Below are positions 33,239-39,652 of a stretch of 39,652 nt of DNA, one piece after another. Both the position numbers and the translations under genes were made by a program. Source of the stretch: Gammaproteobacteria bacterium (GTDB lineage: Bacteria; Pseudomonadota; Gammaproteobacteria; Steroidobacterales; Steroidobacteraceae); NCBI GenBank assembly GCA_028293725.1, contig JAQGOE010000001.1:1-39652 (forward strand), read 5' to 3'. Within the stretch, counting starts at the first letter, position 1; each line of letters begins with the position of its first letter. The notes under the pieces are model-generated. The model searched no databases. It was not told the DNA's origin and worked only from the letters and a program-made list of their open reading frames with translations.

Positions 33239-34411
33239 ATGACTGATCCGCAACCGAAGCGCAGCAGAGGGAATCCCGAGAAGCGCCAGGGGCGCGACGC
33301 GGGACTATCGATTGACCTACACGCGGCCAGACTCGAGCTGGCGACGCGGGCCCGTGCCCTCGGTTTCGGTGAGCTTGGCGTGGCGAGCGTCGCGATCCCC
33401 GAAGACGAACAACACCTCTTGCGCTGGCTCGAAGCCGGCTTCCACGGCGAAATGAGCTACATGCAGCGCCATGGAGTGATGCGCAGCCGCCCGGACGAGC
33501 TCGTCCCCGGCACCGTTCGGGTCATCAGCGTTCGCATGGACTACTGGCCGCAAGACTCGCAGGACGCCGTTGAGGTGCTTGGGCGTGGAGCGCTCGCCTA
33601 TGTCTCGCGCTACGCGCTAGGGCGCGACTATCACAAGATCATGCGACGGGCACTCGCGACCCTCGCCGAAGGTCTTGCTGAAAGTATCGGGCCCTTCGGC
33701 TTTCGCGTCTGTGTCGACAGCGCGCCGGTGCTCGAAAAAGCGCTCGCGCGCAATGCGGGCCTGGGGTGGATCGGCAAACATACCAACCTCATCGCCCGCG
33801 ACGCCGGGTCCTTTTTCTTTCTGGGCGAGATTCTGACGGACCTGCCGCTGCCGCTCGATGCGCCGGCCAGCGCGCACTGCGGCACCTGCCAGGCGTGCAT
33901 ACCCGCGTGCCCGACCGCGGCCATCGTTGCGCCCTACCGGCTGGATGCGAGGCGCTGCATCTCCTATCTCACCATCGAGCATCAAAGCTCGATTCCCGTC
34001 GAATTGCGCCCGGCGCTCGGAAATCGCATCTACGGCTGCGACGACTGTCAGATCGTCTGCCCCTGGAACAAGTTCGCCCGTGAGGCCGCCCATCCTGACT
34101 TCAAGGTGCGGCACGGGCTCGACGCGCCCCGCCTCGCCGCGCTCTTCGCCTGGACCGCCGCGGAGTTCGATACACGGATGCGGGGCTCGGCGATCTATCG
34201 CATCGGCTTCGAGCGCTGGTCACGCAATATCGCGGTAGCGTTGGGGAATGCGCCGACGTCTGAGGAGGTTGTCCGTGCGCTCGAGGCCCGGCGAGCGGAT
34301 GCATCCGCGCTAGTGCGCGAGCATGTTGAGTGGGCGTTAGATCGGCACCGCGTCGGGGGCGCCGACGGCGTCACCCCTGCGAGCGCCGACGCCGCAGCGG
34401 TTACTTCCTGA
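33239..34411 (+). CDS. queG: Epoxyqueuosine reductase QueG
   Basis: This 390-residue enzyme does the last step of queuosine synthesis in tRNA, using cobalamin and two 4Fe-4S clusters. The N-terminal domain has GFGELGVASV and the conserved MDYWP. The ferredoxin-like region has CGTCQACIPACP and YGCDDCQIVCPWNKF; the C-terminal part carries HEAT-like repeats. The start at 33239 (MTDPQPK) is preferred, since upstream frame overlaps nnr. It is divergent from nnr as in E. coli. Its last 11 bases overlap the end of convergent panC. Confidence 0.95.
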   Translation: MTDPQPKRSRGNPEKRQGRDAGLSIDLHAARLELATRARALGFGELGVASVAIPEDEQHLLRWLEAGFHGEMSYMQRHGVMRSRPDELVPGTVRVISVRMDYWPQDSQDAVEVLGRGALAYVSRYALGRDYHKIMRRALATLAEGLAESIGPFGFRVCVDSAPVLEKALARNAGLGWIGKHTNLIARDAGSFFFLGEILTDLPLPLDAPASAHCGTCQACIPACPTAAIVAPYRLDARRCISYLTIEHQSSIPVELRPALGNRIYGCDDCQIVCPWNKFAREAAHPDFKVRHGLDAPRLAALFAWTAAEFDTRMRGSAIYRIGFERWSRNIAVALGNAPTSEEVVRALEARRADASALVREHVEWALDRHRVGGADGVTPASADAAAVTS

Positions 34412-35249
34412 CCTGGATGTTGTCAATCAGCCGTGCCTTGCCCAGGCGCGCCGCCGTGAGCACGACCAGGTGCTTGGTGTCAGGAGTTGGCGCGCCGAGA
34501 TCCTGTGCTCTGCGAACCGCAAAGTAATCAGGCTTCATACCGAGCTTTTCCAGCGCCTCGACCCCGAACCGCTCGATGCTCGTGAAGTCCGAGTCGCCGC
34601 CACTCAAGCGCTTCGCAGCCGCCTGCAGCGTCTCATAGATGCGGGGCGCGACCGGTCGTTCCGTGCTCGTCAGATATTGATTCCGCGAACTCATCGCCAG
34701 CCCATCCGCGTCGCGCACCGTCGGTGCGCCAACGATCTCAACAGGCATACATAAATCCGCGACCATCCGCCGGATGACCGTGAGCTGTTGGAAGTCCTTC
34801 TCTCCGAAGACCGCCACATCCGGCTCGACGATATGAAACAACGTCGCCACGATCGTGCTCACACCCTCGAAATGCCCGGGGCGGAACTCGCCGTCCAGAA
34901 TACGCGACAGCCCCGGAACATCGACCCGAGTCGCGCGCTCCGAGCCATTCGGATAAATTTCCCCCACGTCAGGCATGAACATGAGATTGCATCCTGCCTC
35001 GGCCAGCATGCGCTCGTCCTGCGTGGGCGTGCGTGGATAGTGAGCAAAATCCTCGTTCGGCCCGAACTGCATCGGGTTCACGAAAATACTGGCTACGAAA
35101 CGATCGCCGTGACGTCGGGCCGCCTCGATGAGGCTGACGTGACCGGGGTGGAGGTTACCCATGGTGGGAACGAAGGCGACGCGCCGCCCCTCACTGCGCC
35201 AACGGCGCACGTGCTCGCGGACCGCAGCAATCTTCGTAACGATATCCAT
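34401..35249 (-). CDS. panC: Pantothenate synthetase
   Basis: This 282-residue enzyme joins pantoate and beta-alanine with ATP. The nucleotide-binding signature reads PTMGNLHPGHVSL near residues 29-41, then FVNPMQF, FGEKDFQQL and the KMSKS-like SSRNQYL. Length and motifs are normal. The usual partner panB is not next to it; the upstream gene is a deoxynucleoside kinase. Convergent overlap with queG is 11 bases. Confidence 0.96.
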   Translation of the reverse strand: MDIVTKIAAVREHVRRWRSEGRRVAFVPTMGNLHPGHVSLIEAARRHGDRFVASIFVNPMQFGPNEDFAHYPRTPTQDERMLAEAGCNLMFMPDVGEIYPNGSERATRVDVPGLSRILDGEFRPGHFEGVSTIVATLFHIVEPDVAVFGEKDFQQLTVIRRMVADLCMPVEIVGAPTVRDADGLAMSSRNQYLTSTERPVAPRIYETLQAAAKRLSGGDSDFTSIERFGVEALEKLGMKPDYFAVRRAQDLGAPTPDTKHLVVLTAARLGKARLIDNIQVRK

Positions 35250-35261
35250 CGGCGCAGTCTA

Positions 35262-35939
35262 CTAAATCCCGCGGCTCCGCAGTGGGTTGTAGTAGAGGCG
35301 GCCGCGCTTCATACGCTGGATCGCGGCGAGCAACTCGTCGTAGTCTGCCTGGTTGTTGATGGGATCGATCGAGGCGGCGTTGACAATGAGCAGCGGCGCG
35401 GCCTCGTACTCGTGAAAGAACCTTGCGTAGGCCTCATTGAGCCGCTCGAGATAGGCTCGCTCGATCTGCTGCTCGTAGCGGATGCCACGCTTCGCGATGC
35501 GCTCCACGAGTACGTCAACGGGCGCCTGCAGATACACGACGAGATCCGGCTTCGGCGCCTGCACGTCGAGCTTGGTGTACACCTGTTCGTAGAGCCCGAA
35601 CTCCGCATCATCCAGGGTGACCCGCGCGAACAGCCGGTCCTTCTCCAACAGATAGTCGGCCACCCGCAGGGGGGCGAACATATCCTGTTGATTGAGTGCG
35701 GCAAGTTGCTGCGCACGCTGAAAGAGAAAGTAGAGCTGCGCGGGCAGAGCGCCATCGCGCGGATTGCGATAGAAACGCTCGAGGAACGGATTTTCCGCCG
35801 CCTGCTCGAGAACCGGCTCCGCGCCCAGGCTGGCGCACAGCCGACGCGTGAGGCTCGACTTGCCCACGCCGATCGGCCCTTCGATAACAATGAACTGGTG
35901 GGGAATGTCGGGTGTTTTCATGCTCGAAGATCGAGCCAT
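35262..35939 (-). CDS. Deoxynucleoside kinase
   Basis: This 225-residue kinase phosphorylates a deoxynucleoside at the 5' position. Seen are the P-loop EGPIGVGKSS near residues 20-29, LEKDRLFARVTLDD as the DR-type lid/catalytic segment, and a R-G-I-R-Y-E lid region. It resembles the bacterial deoxyadenosine/deoxyguanosine kinase branch, but base preference cannot be fixed. Two starts are possible, ATG at 35939 or at 35921 (MKTPDIP); neither has a clear ribosome site. It is between folK (5 bases upstream) and panC (13 bases downstream). Confidence 0.9.
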   Translation of the reverse strand: MARSSSMKTPDIPHQFIVIEGPIGVGKSSLTRRLCASLGAEPVLEQAAENPFLERFYRNPRDGALPAQLYFLFQRAQQLAALNQQDMFAPLRVADYLLEKDRLFARVTLDDAEFGLYEQVYTKLDVQAPKPDLVVYLQAPVDVLVERIAKRGIRYEQQIERAYLERLNEAYARFFHEYEAAPLLIVNAASIDPINNQADYDELLAAIQRMKRGRLYYNPLRSRGI

Positions 35940-35943
35940 CGTG

Positions 35944-36441
35944 TTAGAGGTCGTCGCGCCTGAGCCCCTCGGACGTAACGCGTCCCTTGAGCTCGGTCAC
36001 GCGACCGAGTCCGGGGATGTGTAGCTCAGGGGCGATATCCGCCAGAGGATACAGAACGAAGTTGCGCTCCACTATCCCGGGATGAGGCAGGGTGAGTTGC
36101 GGCTCGTCGAGCCGCTCATCCCCATAAACGAGCACGTCGAGGTCAATGACGCGGGGGCCCCAGCGCTCGCGCTGCTGAGGGCGGCCCAGGGCAGCCTCCA
36201 CGGAGTGCAGGCCGGCGAGCAGCGCCCGCGGCGCCAGCTGGGTCAATACGCCCGCCACGGCATTGGCGAAATCGGGTTGCTTCACCGGGCCGAACGGGTG
36301 CGATCGGTAGATCGGCGACGTTAGGATGACTCGGGTGCTCGGCAGCTTCGCGAGCTCAGCGAAGGCCCTGAGGACTTGCGCCCGTGGGTCGTCCAGGTTG
36401 CTGCCGACCCCGATGTAAGCGGGGTGCCACAGATCCCTCAT
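35944..36441 (-). CDS. folK: 6-hydroxymethyl-7,8-dihydropterin pyrophosphokinase
   Basis: This 165-residue folate-pathway enzyme moves pyrophosphate from ATP to the pterin alcohol. Motifs are AYIGVGSNLDDP at the start, SPIYRSHPFG, and the metal/pterin signature GPRVIDLDVLVYGD followed by LPHPGIVERNFVL. The frame is open far upstream, but the start at 36441 (MRDLWHP) is used because it begins the conserved domain and lies 10 bases after the pcnB stop, as pcnB-folK do in other gammaproteobacteria. Confidence 0.94.
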   Translation of the reverse strand: MRDLWHPAYIGVGSNLDDPRAQVLRAFAELAKLPSTRVILTSPIYRSHPFGPVKQPDFANAVAGVLTQLAPRALLAGLHSVEAALGRPQQRERWGPRVIDLDVLVYGDERLDEPQLTLPHPGIVERNFVLYPLADIAPELHIPGLGRVTELKGRVTSEGLRRDDL

Positions 36442-36451
36442 CGGACGACCG

Positions 36452-38017
36452 TCAGGACGGTCCCGAGGGCCGACGGCGCCTGCCGCGTCGGCGACGGCCA
36501 CCACCGCTGCCTCCGCCGCTGTTGTTGCTACGTGGGGGACCATCGGTCCGTTGCGCGTGTCCGGTGAGCGAATCGGCCATCTGGCCGCGCTCCTCCGCGG
36601 AGACCTCCTGAATCCGGGTCCACCACTGCGCCATCTCGTCAGGCGCGAGGCCGTGTTGTGCACGCAGCAGGAGCAGATCGTAGGCCGCCCTGAAGCGGGG
36701 ATGCTCGAGCACGCGCAAGGCGCGCCGCCCTCTGGGATGCTCCAGCCGCGGCTGCAGCCCAAACATCTCGCGTACCCCGAGCGAGAAGCGCTTCGGAATT
36801 GCGACATTCGTCTGTGCCTGGCGCGCGGCCAGGTCGCAGGCGTCGAGGATCGTTCCCAGCTCGTGCCACCGCTCGGGAGGCGTCGCCTCGATGATGCCGG
36901 CAATCGGGCCATACAGAAGGAGCGCGAACAGAAACGTCGGTGTGACGGGCTTGTCCGCCTGAACGCGGGAGTCCGTGTTCCGCAGGCCCTGCACCAACAG
37001 CTTCTCGACGAGGCTGCCCGGGTGGGCTGCCAGATAGGCGTCAACCGTCGGCAGCAGCGCCGCCAGCAAGCCGCGCCGGCGTAGCACATCGAAACTGCGC
37101 TCGCCATGACCGCCCAGAAACAACTTCAGCGTCTCATCGAACAAGCGCGCCGGCGGCACGCCACCTAACAGATCACGCAGTCGCGCGATCGGCTCGGCCG
37201 TCGCGGCGTCGATCGTGAATCCGAGCTTCGCCTCGAAGCGCGCCGCCCGCAACATGCGTACCGGATCCTCGCGAAAGCGCGTCTCCGGATCGCCAATCAG
37301 TTTCAACTTACGCGCCCGCACGTCTTCGACGCCGTCGCAATAATCCCAGACGGAGAAGTCCGCAATGTTGTAGTAAAGCGAGTTGGCGGTGAAGTCACGT
37401 CGCCAGACATCCGCGTCAATCGTCCCGTACACGTTGTCGCGGAGAATGCGACCTGTCTCATCAAACATGCGCTCGGTGAGCGCGTCCGAGGATGCGTTGG
37501 CGCCGATCACTGCGCCGCCGTTGTCAGCCCGGCTACCGTTCTCCGCACGGACATCCACGCCGCCATCCAGAGGCGTGCCGCCCAGTGTCTCTGCTTCCAA
37601 CTCCGGATCGTCGAGCTCGGCGGCCTCGCCGTCCTCGGGGTCGGCATCCGGCAGCGGCTCCTCGCCCTGTGACGGTGCACTCGCAGCACGGAACGTCGCC
37701 ACCTCGATAATCTCGCGCCCGAAGAAAACGTGAGCGAGCCGGAACCGACGTCCCACCAGGCGGCAGTTACGGAAGAGTCGCTTTACTTGCTCAGGCAACG
37801 CGTCGGTCGCGACGTCGAAGTCCTTCGGCTCCAGGCCAATCAACAAGTCGCGTACACAACCACCGACGAGAAACGCCATGAACCCCGCGTCGCGCAGTTT
37901 GTACAAAACACGCAAGGCATTGGGTGAGATATGGGACCGCGAGATCGTGTGATCGGAGCGCGGGATGATGCGGGGGACCGCTGTGGGCGCCACCGGGGAC
38001 GCGTTGGAAGAGTTCAA
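36452..38017 (-). CDS. pcnB: Poly(A) polymerase I with an acidic insertion
   Basis: This 521-residue enzyme adds 3' poly(A) tails that mark RNA for decay. The nucleotidyltransferase head has FLVGGCVRDLL and the metal pair KDFDVATDA (D66, D68), with a third Asp in RRDFTANS near residue 208. The RNA-binding body and a very basic tail (RRRRGRRRR) follow. Between ATFR (110) and ILRDN (191) lie about 81 residues, against roughly 21 in E. coli; the extra part is rich in Glu, Asp, Pro and Gly. The start at 38017 is TTG with a weak ribosome site; a GTG nearby at residue 9 is possible. It is first in the run pcnB-folK-kinase-panC. Confidence 0.93.
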   Translation of the reverse strand: MNSSNASPVAPTAVPRIIPRSDHTISRSHISPNALRVLYKLRDAGFMAFLVGGCVRDLLIGLEPKDFDVATDALPEQVKRLFRNCRLVGRRFRLAHVFFGREIIEVATFRAASAPSQGEEPLPDADPEDGEAAELDDPELEAETLGGTPLDGGVDVRAENGSRADNGGAVIGANASSDALTERMFDETGRILRDNVYGTIDADVWRRDFTANSLYYNIADFSVWDYCDGVEDVRARKLKLIGDPETRFREDPVRMLRAARFEAKLGFTIDAATAEPIARLRDLLGGVPPARLFDETLKLFLGGHGERSFDVLRRRGLLAALLPTVDAYLAAHPGSLVEKLLVQGLRNTDSRVQADKPVTPTFLFALLLYGPIAGIIEATPPERWHELGTILDACDLAARQAQTNVAIPKRFSLGVREMFGLQPRLEHPRGRRALRVLEHPRFRAAYDLLLLRAQHGLAPDEMAQWWTRIQEVSAEERGQMADSLTGHAQRTDGPPRSNNSGGGSGGGRRRRGRRRRPSGPS

Positions 38018-38331
38018 TGAAGCGCTTTCGGCTTGGCCAGTTTTTGAGGCGCGCGATTATAGCTTAATTGCCGCGAGTTTTTCCCACAGAATCATAAACT
38101 TATCGATTGATTGCGGCATCGCCAGAAATGGAGCGTGGCCTAGAGACACCCCGCTGCCAATAGGATCAAAAGGTTAGCGTCGCCAGCGAGCGCTTGCGCC
38201 ACCTGCGTAATTACTGCGACCGCACACCCGAATCCGGGCGCTCACCCACCTTGGCCATGGTAGGGGATAATAGCGGCCGCGCTCCCGCCTCCCCTTGGCG
38301 GCCGACTCACGACGCAACCGGCAGGGAAATC
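38018..38331. other. 314-bp divergent intergenic region between pcnB and the SPFH gene
   Basis: No convincing gene is seen here. It holds the pcnB-side TATAAT and, toward the SPFH gene, GATAAT (38266-38271) without a good -35. The part near pcnB is AT-richer than the surroundings (38050-38110). A short frame at 37965-38177 is mostly a shadow of pcnB. Confidence 0.5.
38056..38061 (-). promoter_or_regulatory. Candidate -10 for the pcnB operon
   Basis: A perfect TATAAT on the minus strand (38061-38056) lies 39 bases upstream of the pcnB start. No good -35 is seen at the usual distance (GGAAAA at 17 bases), so the promoter may rely on an activator or be weak. Confidence 0.4.
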
Positions 38332-39249
38332 ATGGCCAACGACAGAACGTCCTTCTCCGCAGACAAAATGTCCTTCTCCGGCAACCCCAAGGTGTTCCGG
38401 TACGGACTCGTGGTCCTCGCGATTCTGATAGCGCTCTGGTTCGTCTGGCCTTTCAATTCCGTGCCCACCGGCAGTCGCGGCGTCGTCACCCAGTTCGGCC
38501 GCATTGTCGACATCGAACCCGAGGGCCTCACCATCCTGGCGCCCTGGCAGCGCCTGGCCCTCTTCAGTATCCGGGCGGAGCAGGCGGATATAGAGAGTGC
38601 CGACGGCAGCACCAGCGACACGCAGCCCGTGAAAGTCTCCATGACCGTGCGCTACAGCATCATGCCGGACAAGGTTGCGGAGGTTTACGAGAAATACTCC
38701 CACAACGGCGACCTGTCGTCGTACGTGCAAACCGCCACGCAGGAAATCTTCAAGGCCGTCACCGCCCGCTACGACGCCACCGACCTGATCGGCAAGCGCG
38801 CCCTCGTCTCTTCCGACATCAACCAGGCACTGCGCACGAAACTCGCCATCTACGGCGCGCAAGTCATCAACATCGACATGCGCAACTTCTCCTTCTCCCA
38901 GTCATACATGTCCGCCATCAATGACAAGGTGACCCAGGAGCAACTGCGCCTGGCCGCGGAAAACAAGCTCAAAACGGTCGAAGCCGAGCAGAAGCAGAAG
39001 GTCGCCATCGCCGAAGCGGAAGCGAACGCCGTCAAAGCAAAAGCCGACGGCGACGCCTACGCCACCCTCAAAAATGCCACCGCGCAAGCCGAATCACTCC
39101 GCATCCAGAACCAGGCCCTCACCCAGAGCAAGGACGTCCTGGAACTTCGCCGCATCGAGGTCGAGCAAGTCAAGGCAGAGCGCTGGAATGGCCAGCTCCC
39201 GCAGAACGTCTACGCCTCCGCGCCTATTCCTTTCTTTAATGCGCATTGA
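38332..39249 (+). CDS. SPFH/prohibitin-like membrane protein
   Basis: This 305-residue protein has a short cytoplasmic N terminus, one anchor (YGLVVLAILIALWFVWPF, residues about 24-41) and an SPFH/band-7 domain starting VPTGSRGVVTQFG. A helical coiled region rich in Ala, Glu and Lys follows (residues about 190-270), then a conserved-looking C-terminal RWNGQLPQNV. It is closer to stand-alone prohibitin-like proteins than to HflK or HflC, which are encoded 13 kb away. Prohibitin-like proteins form membrane rings that organise proteases or lipids; the exact role is unknown. AGGGAA lies 4-5 bases before the ATG. It is probably monocistronic, followed by a tRNA gene. Confidence 0.9.
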   Translation: MANDRTSFSADKMSFSGNPKVFRYGLVVLAILIALWFVWPFNSVPTGSRGVVTQFGRIVDIEPEGLTILAPWQRLALFSIRAEQADIESADGSTSDTQPVKVSMTVRYSIMPDKVAEVYEKYSHNGDLSSYVQTATQEIFKAVTARYDATDLIGKRALVSSDINQALRTKLAIYGAQVINIDMRNFSFSQSYMSAINDKVTQEQLRLAAENKLKTVEAEQKQKVAIAEAEANAVKAKADGDAYATLKNATAQAESLRIQNQALTQSKDVLELRRIEVEQVKAERWNGQLPQNVYASAPIPFFNAH

Positions 39250-39282
39250 GCCTTTATGCGCATAGGGTCCATGAAACGGGTA

Positions 39283-39310
39283 TTTACAGCACGCCTCGCC
39301 CCACTATAAT
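39283..39310 (+). promoter_or_regulatory. Sigma-70 promoter for tRNA-Glu
   Basis: TTTACA (39283-39288) and a perfect TATAAT (39305-39310) are spaced 16 bases. The stretch just after the -10 is GCCCGGC, a GC-rich discriminator of the kind found on stringently controlled stable-RNA promoters. The tRNA begins 30 bases after the -10. Confidence 0.85.
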
Positions 39311-39339
39311 GCCCGGCTCCTGCGGGTAGACCCCACGCC

Positions 39340-39415
39340 GCTCCCATCGTCTAGAGGCCCAGGACATAGCCCTCTCAAGGCTAGTACACCGGTTCGAATC
39401 CGGTTGGGAGCGCCA
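39340..39415 (+). tRNA. tRNA-Glu (anticodon CTC)
   Basis: This is a complete 76-base cloverleaf with encoded CCA. The acceptor stem is GCTCCCA (39340-39346) with TGGGAGC (39405-39411). The anticodon stem is TAGCC/GGCTA (39367-39371 with 39379-39383), loop CTCTCAA, anticodon CTC at 39374-39376, reading GAG. The T arm is ACCGG-TTCGAAT-CCGGT. The body closely resembles E. coli tRNA-Glu (TCGTCTAGAGGCCCAGGACA). It has its own promoter. Confidence 0.95.
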
Positions 39416-39449
39416 TAAAATCAAGGGCTTAGCGAGTCGCGAAATTCGC

Positions 39450-39466
39450 CGTACGGAATCCGTACG
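39450..39466. repeat. Inverted repeat downstream of tRNA-Glu
   Basis: CGTACGGA-A-TCCGTACG is a perfect 8-bp inverted repeat with one central base, 35 bases after the tRNA end. It follows TCAAGGGCTTAGC directly downstream of the CCA. Both features resemble what is often seen at tRNA-borne attachment sites of tyrosine integrases. The rest of 39416-39623 holds no gene that I can support. Confidence 0.55.
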
Positions 39467-39623
39467 AAAACCTGCTCCAGCCTCTCAGCTGCAGACAACG
39501 TCGCTCTGGCCGGCACCCGCTGTCGGCGCGCGAGGCTAAAGTCTCAGTGTTGCTGTTTGCTCGTGATCGGGCTTAGTCTTAGCGATTATCACCCTTTGTT
39601 GGCTTACCCAGAAATAACCACGA

Positions 39624-39652
39624 ATGTCAGACCTCATTGATTTTCTTGAGAG
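39624..39652 (+). CDS. Possible start of a protein gene (runs off the window)
   Basis: ATG at 39624 opens a frame reading MSDLIDFLE to the window end. There is no strong ribosome site, and only nine codons are visible. The local sequence is more AT-rich than most of the window. It may be a real gene start but could be chance; no function can be given. Confidence 0.35.

Noticed and set aside
36442..37107. Long N-terminal extension of FolK
   Set aside because: The extension is antisense-free but out of frame within pcnB, has no homology features, and FolK starts cleanly at 36441.

Overview
The window is GC-rich, densely packed bacterial chromosome. Gene content and order point to a gammaproteobacterium. 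The block purA–DUF2065–hflC–hflK–hflX–hfq–miaA–mutL–amiB–tsaE–nnr, with queG divergent from nnr, matches the E. coli arrangement. The high GC, the endonuclease-type MutL and the neighbouring pcnB–folK–deoxynucleoside kinase–panC run suggest a Xanthomonadales/Nevskiales/Steroidobacteraceae-like lineage. That placement is an inference; no marker in the window fixes it.

Layout. 1–2948 (minus): the 5' end of a lipoprotein gene and an exported M14 metallopeptidase. 3225–10180 (plus): a five-gene accessory locus encoding a trimethylamine-dehydrogenase-like flavoprotein, a Rieske oxygenase with a glutamate bridging motif like quaternary-amine oxygenases, an MFS transporter, a TPR-sulfotransferase and a BetI-like TetR regulator. 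It looks like an N-demethylation or betaine catabolism locus of unknown substrate. 10257–10607 (minus): an orphan MbtH-like protein with an acidic tail. 10740–13655 (minus): a coupled diheme cytochrome c, parvulin PPIase and HupE/UreJ-type membrane protein. 13774–17557 (plus): a translationally coupled amidase, CaiB-type CoA-transferase and STE24-type M48 protease. 17569–20301 (minus): a Uma2-family nuclease and a GT39-type glycosyltransferase. 20342–21679: a divergent HxlR regulator and FMN azoreductase pair.

21695–33207 (minus) is the conserved housekeeping superoperon for NAD(P)HX repair, tRNA t6A and i6A modification, cell-wall amidase, mismatch repair, Hfq, HflX, the HflKC complex and adenylosuccinate synthase. 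queG lies divergent at 33239. 34401–38017 (minus) carries panC, a deoxynucleoside kinase, folK and pcnB. 38332–39249 (plus) is a third SPFH/prohibitin-like protein. A tRNA-Glu(CTC) with a near-consensus promoter follows at 39340, and the sequence after it resembles a tRNA-associated integration site. A new reading frame opens at 39624 and runs off the window.

The most unusual features are these: (i) the flavoprotein/Rieske/sulfotransferase/BetI-like locus, in which the flavoprotein has lost the flavin-linking Cys and other catalytic residues of TMADH; (ii) the MbtH-like protein with no NRPS nearby; (iii) a diheme cytochrome whose second heme has Cys where Met is expected and no Met anywhere after it; (iv) several proteins carrying in-frame tandem-repeat or low-complexity expansions, including an HxlR regulator with about nine hexapeptide repeats. 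No CRISPR array, insertion sequence, rRNA or complete prophage is visible.
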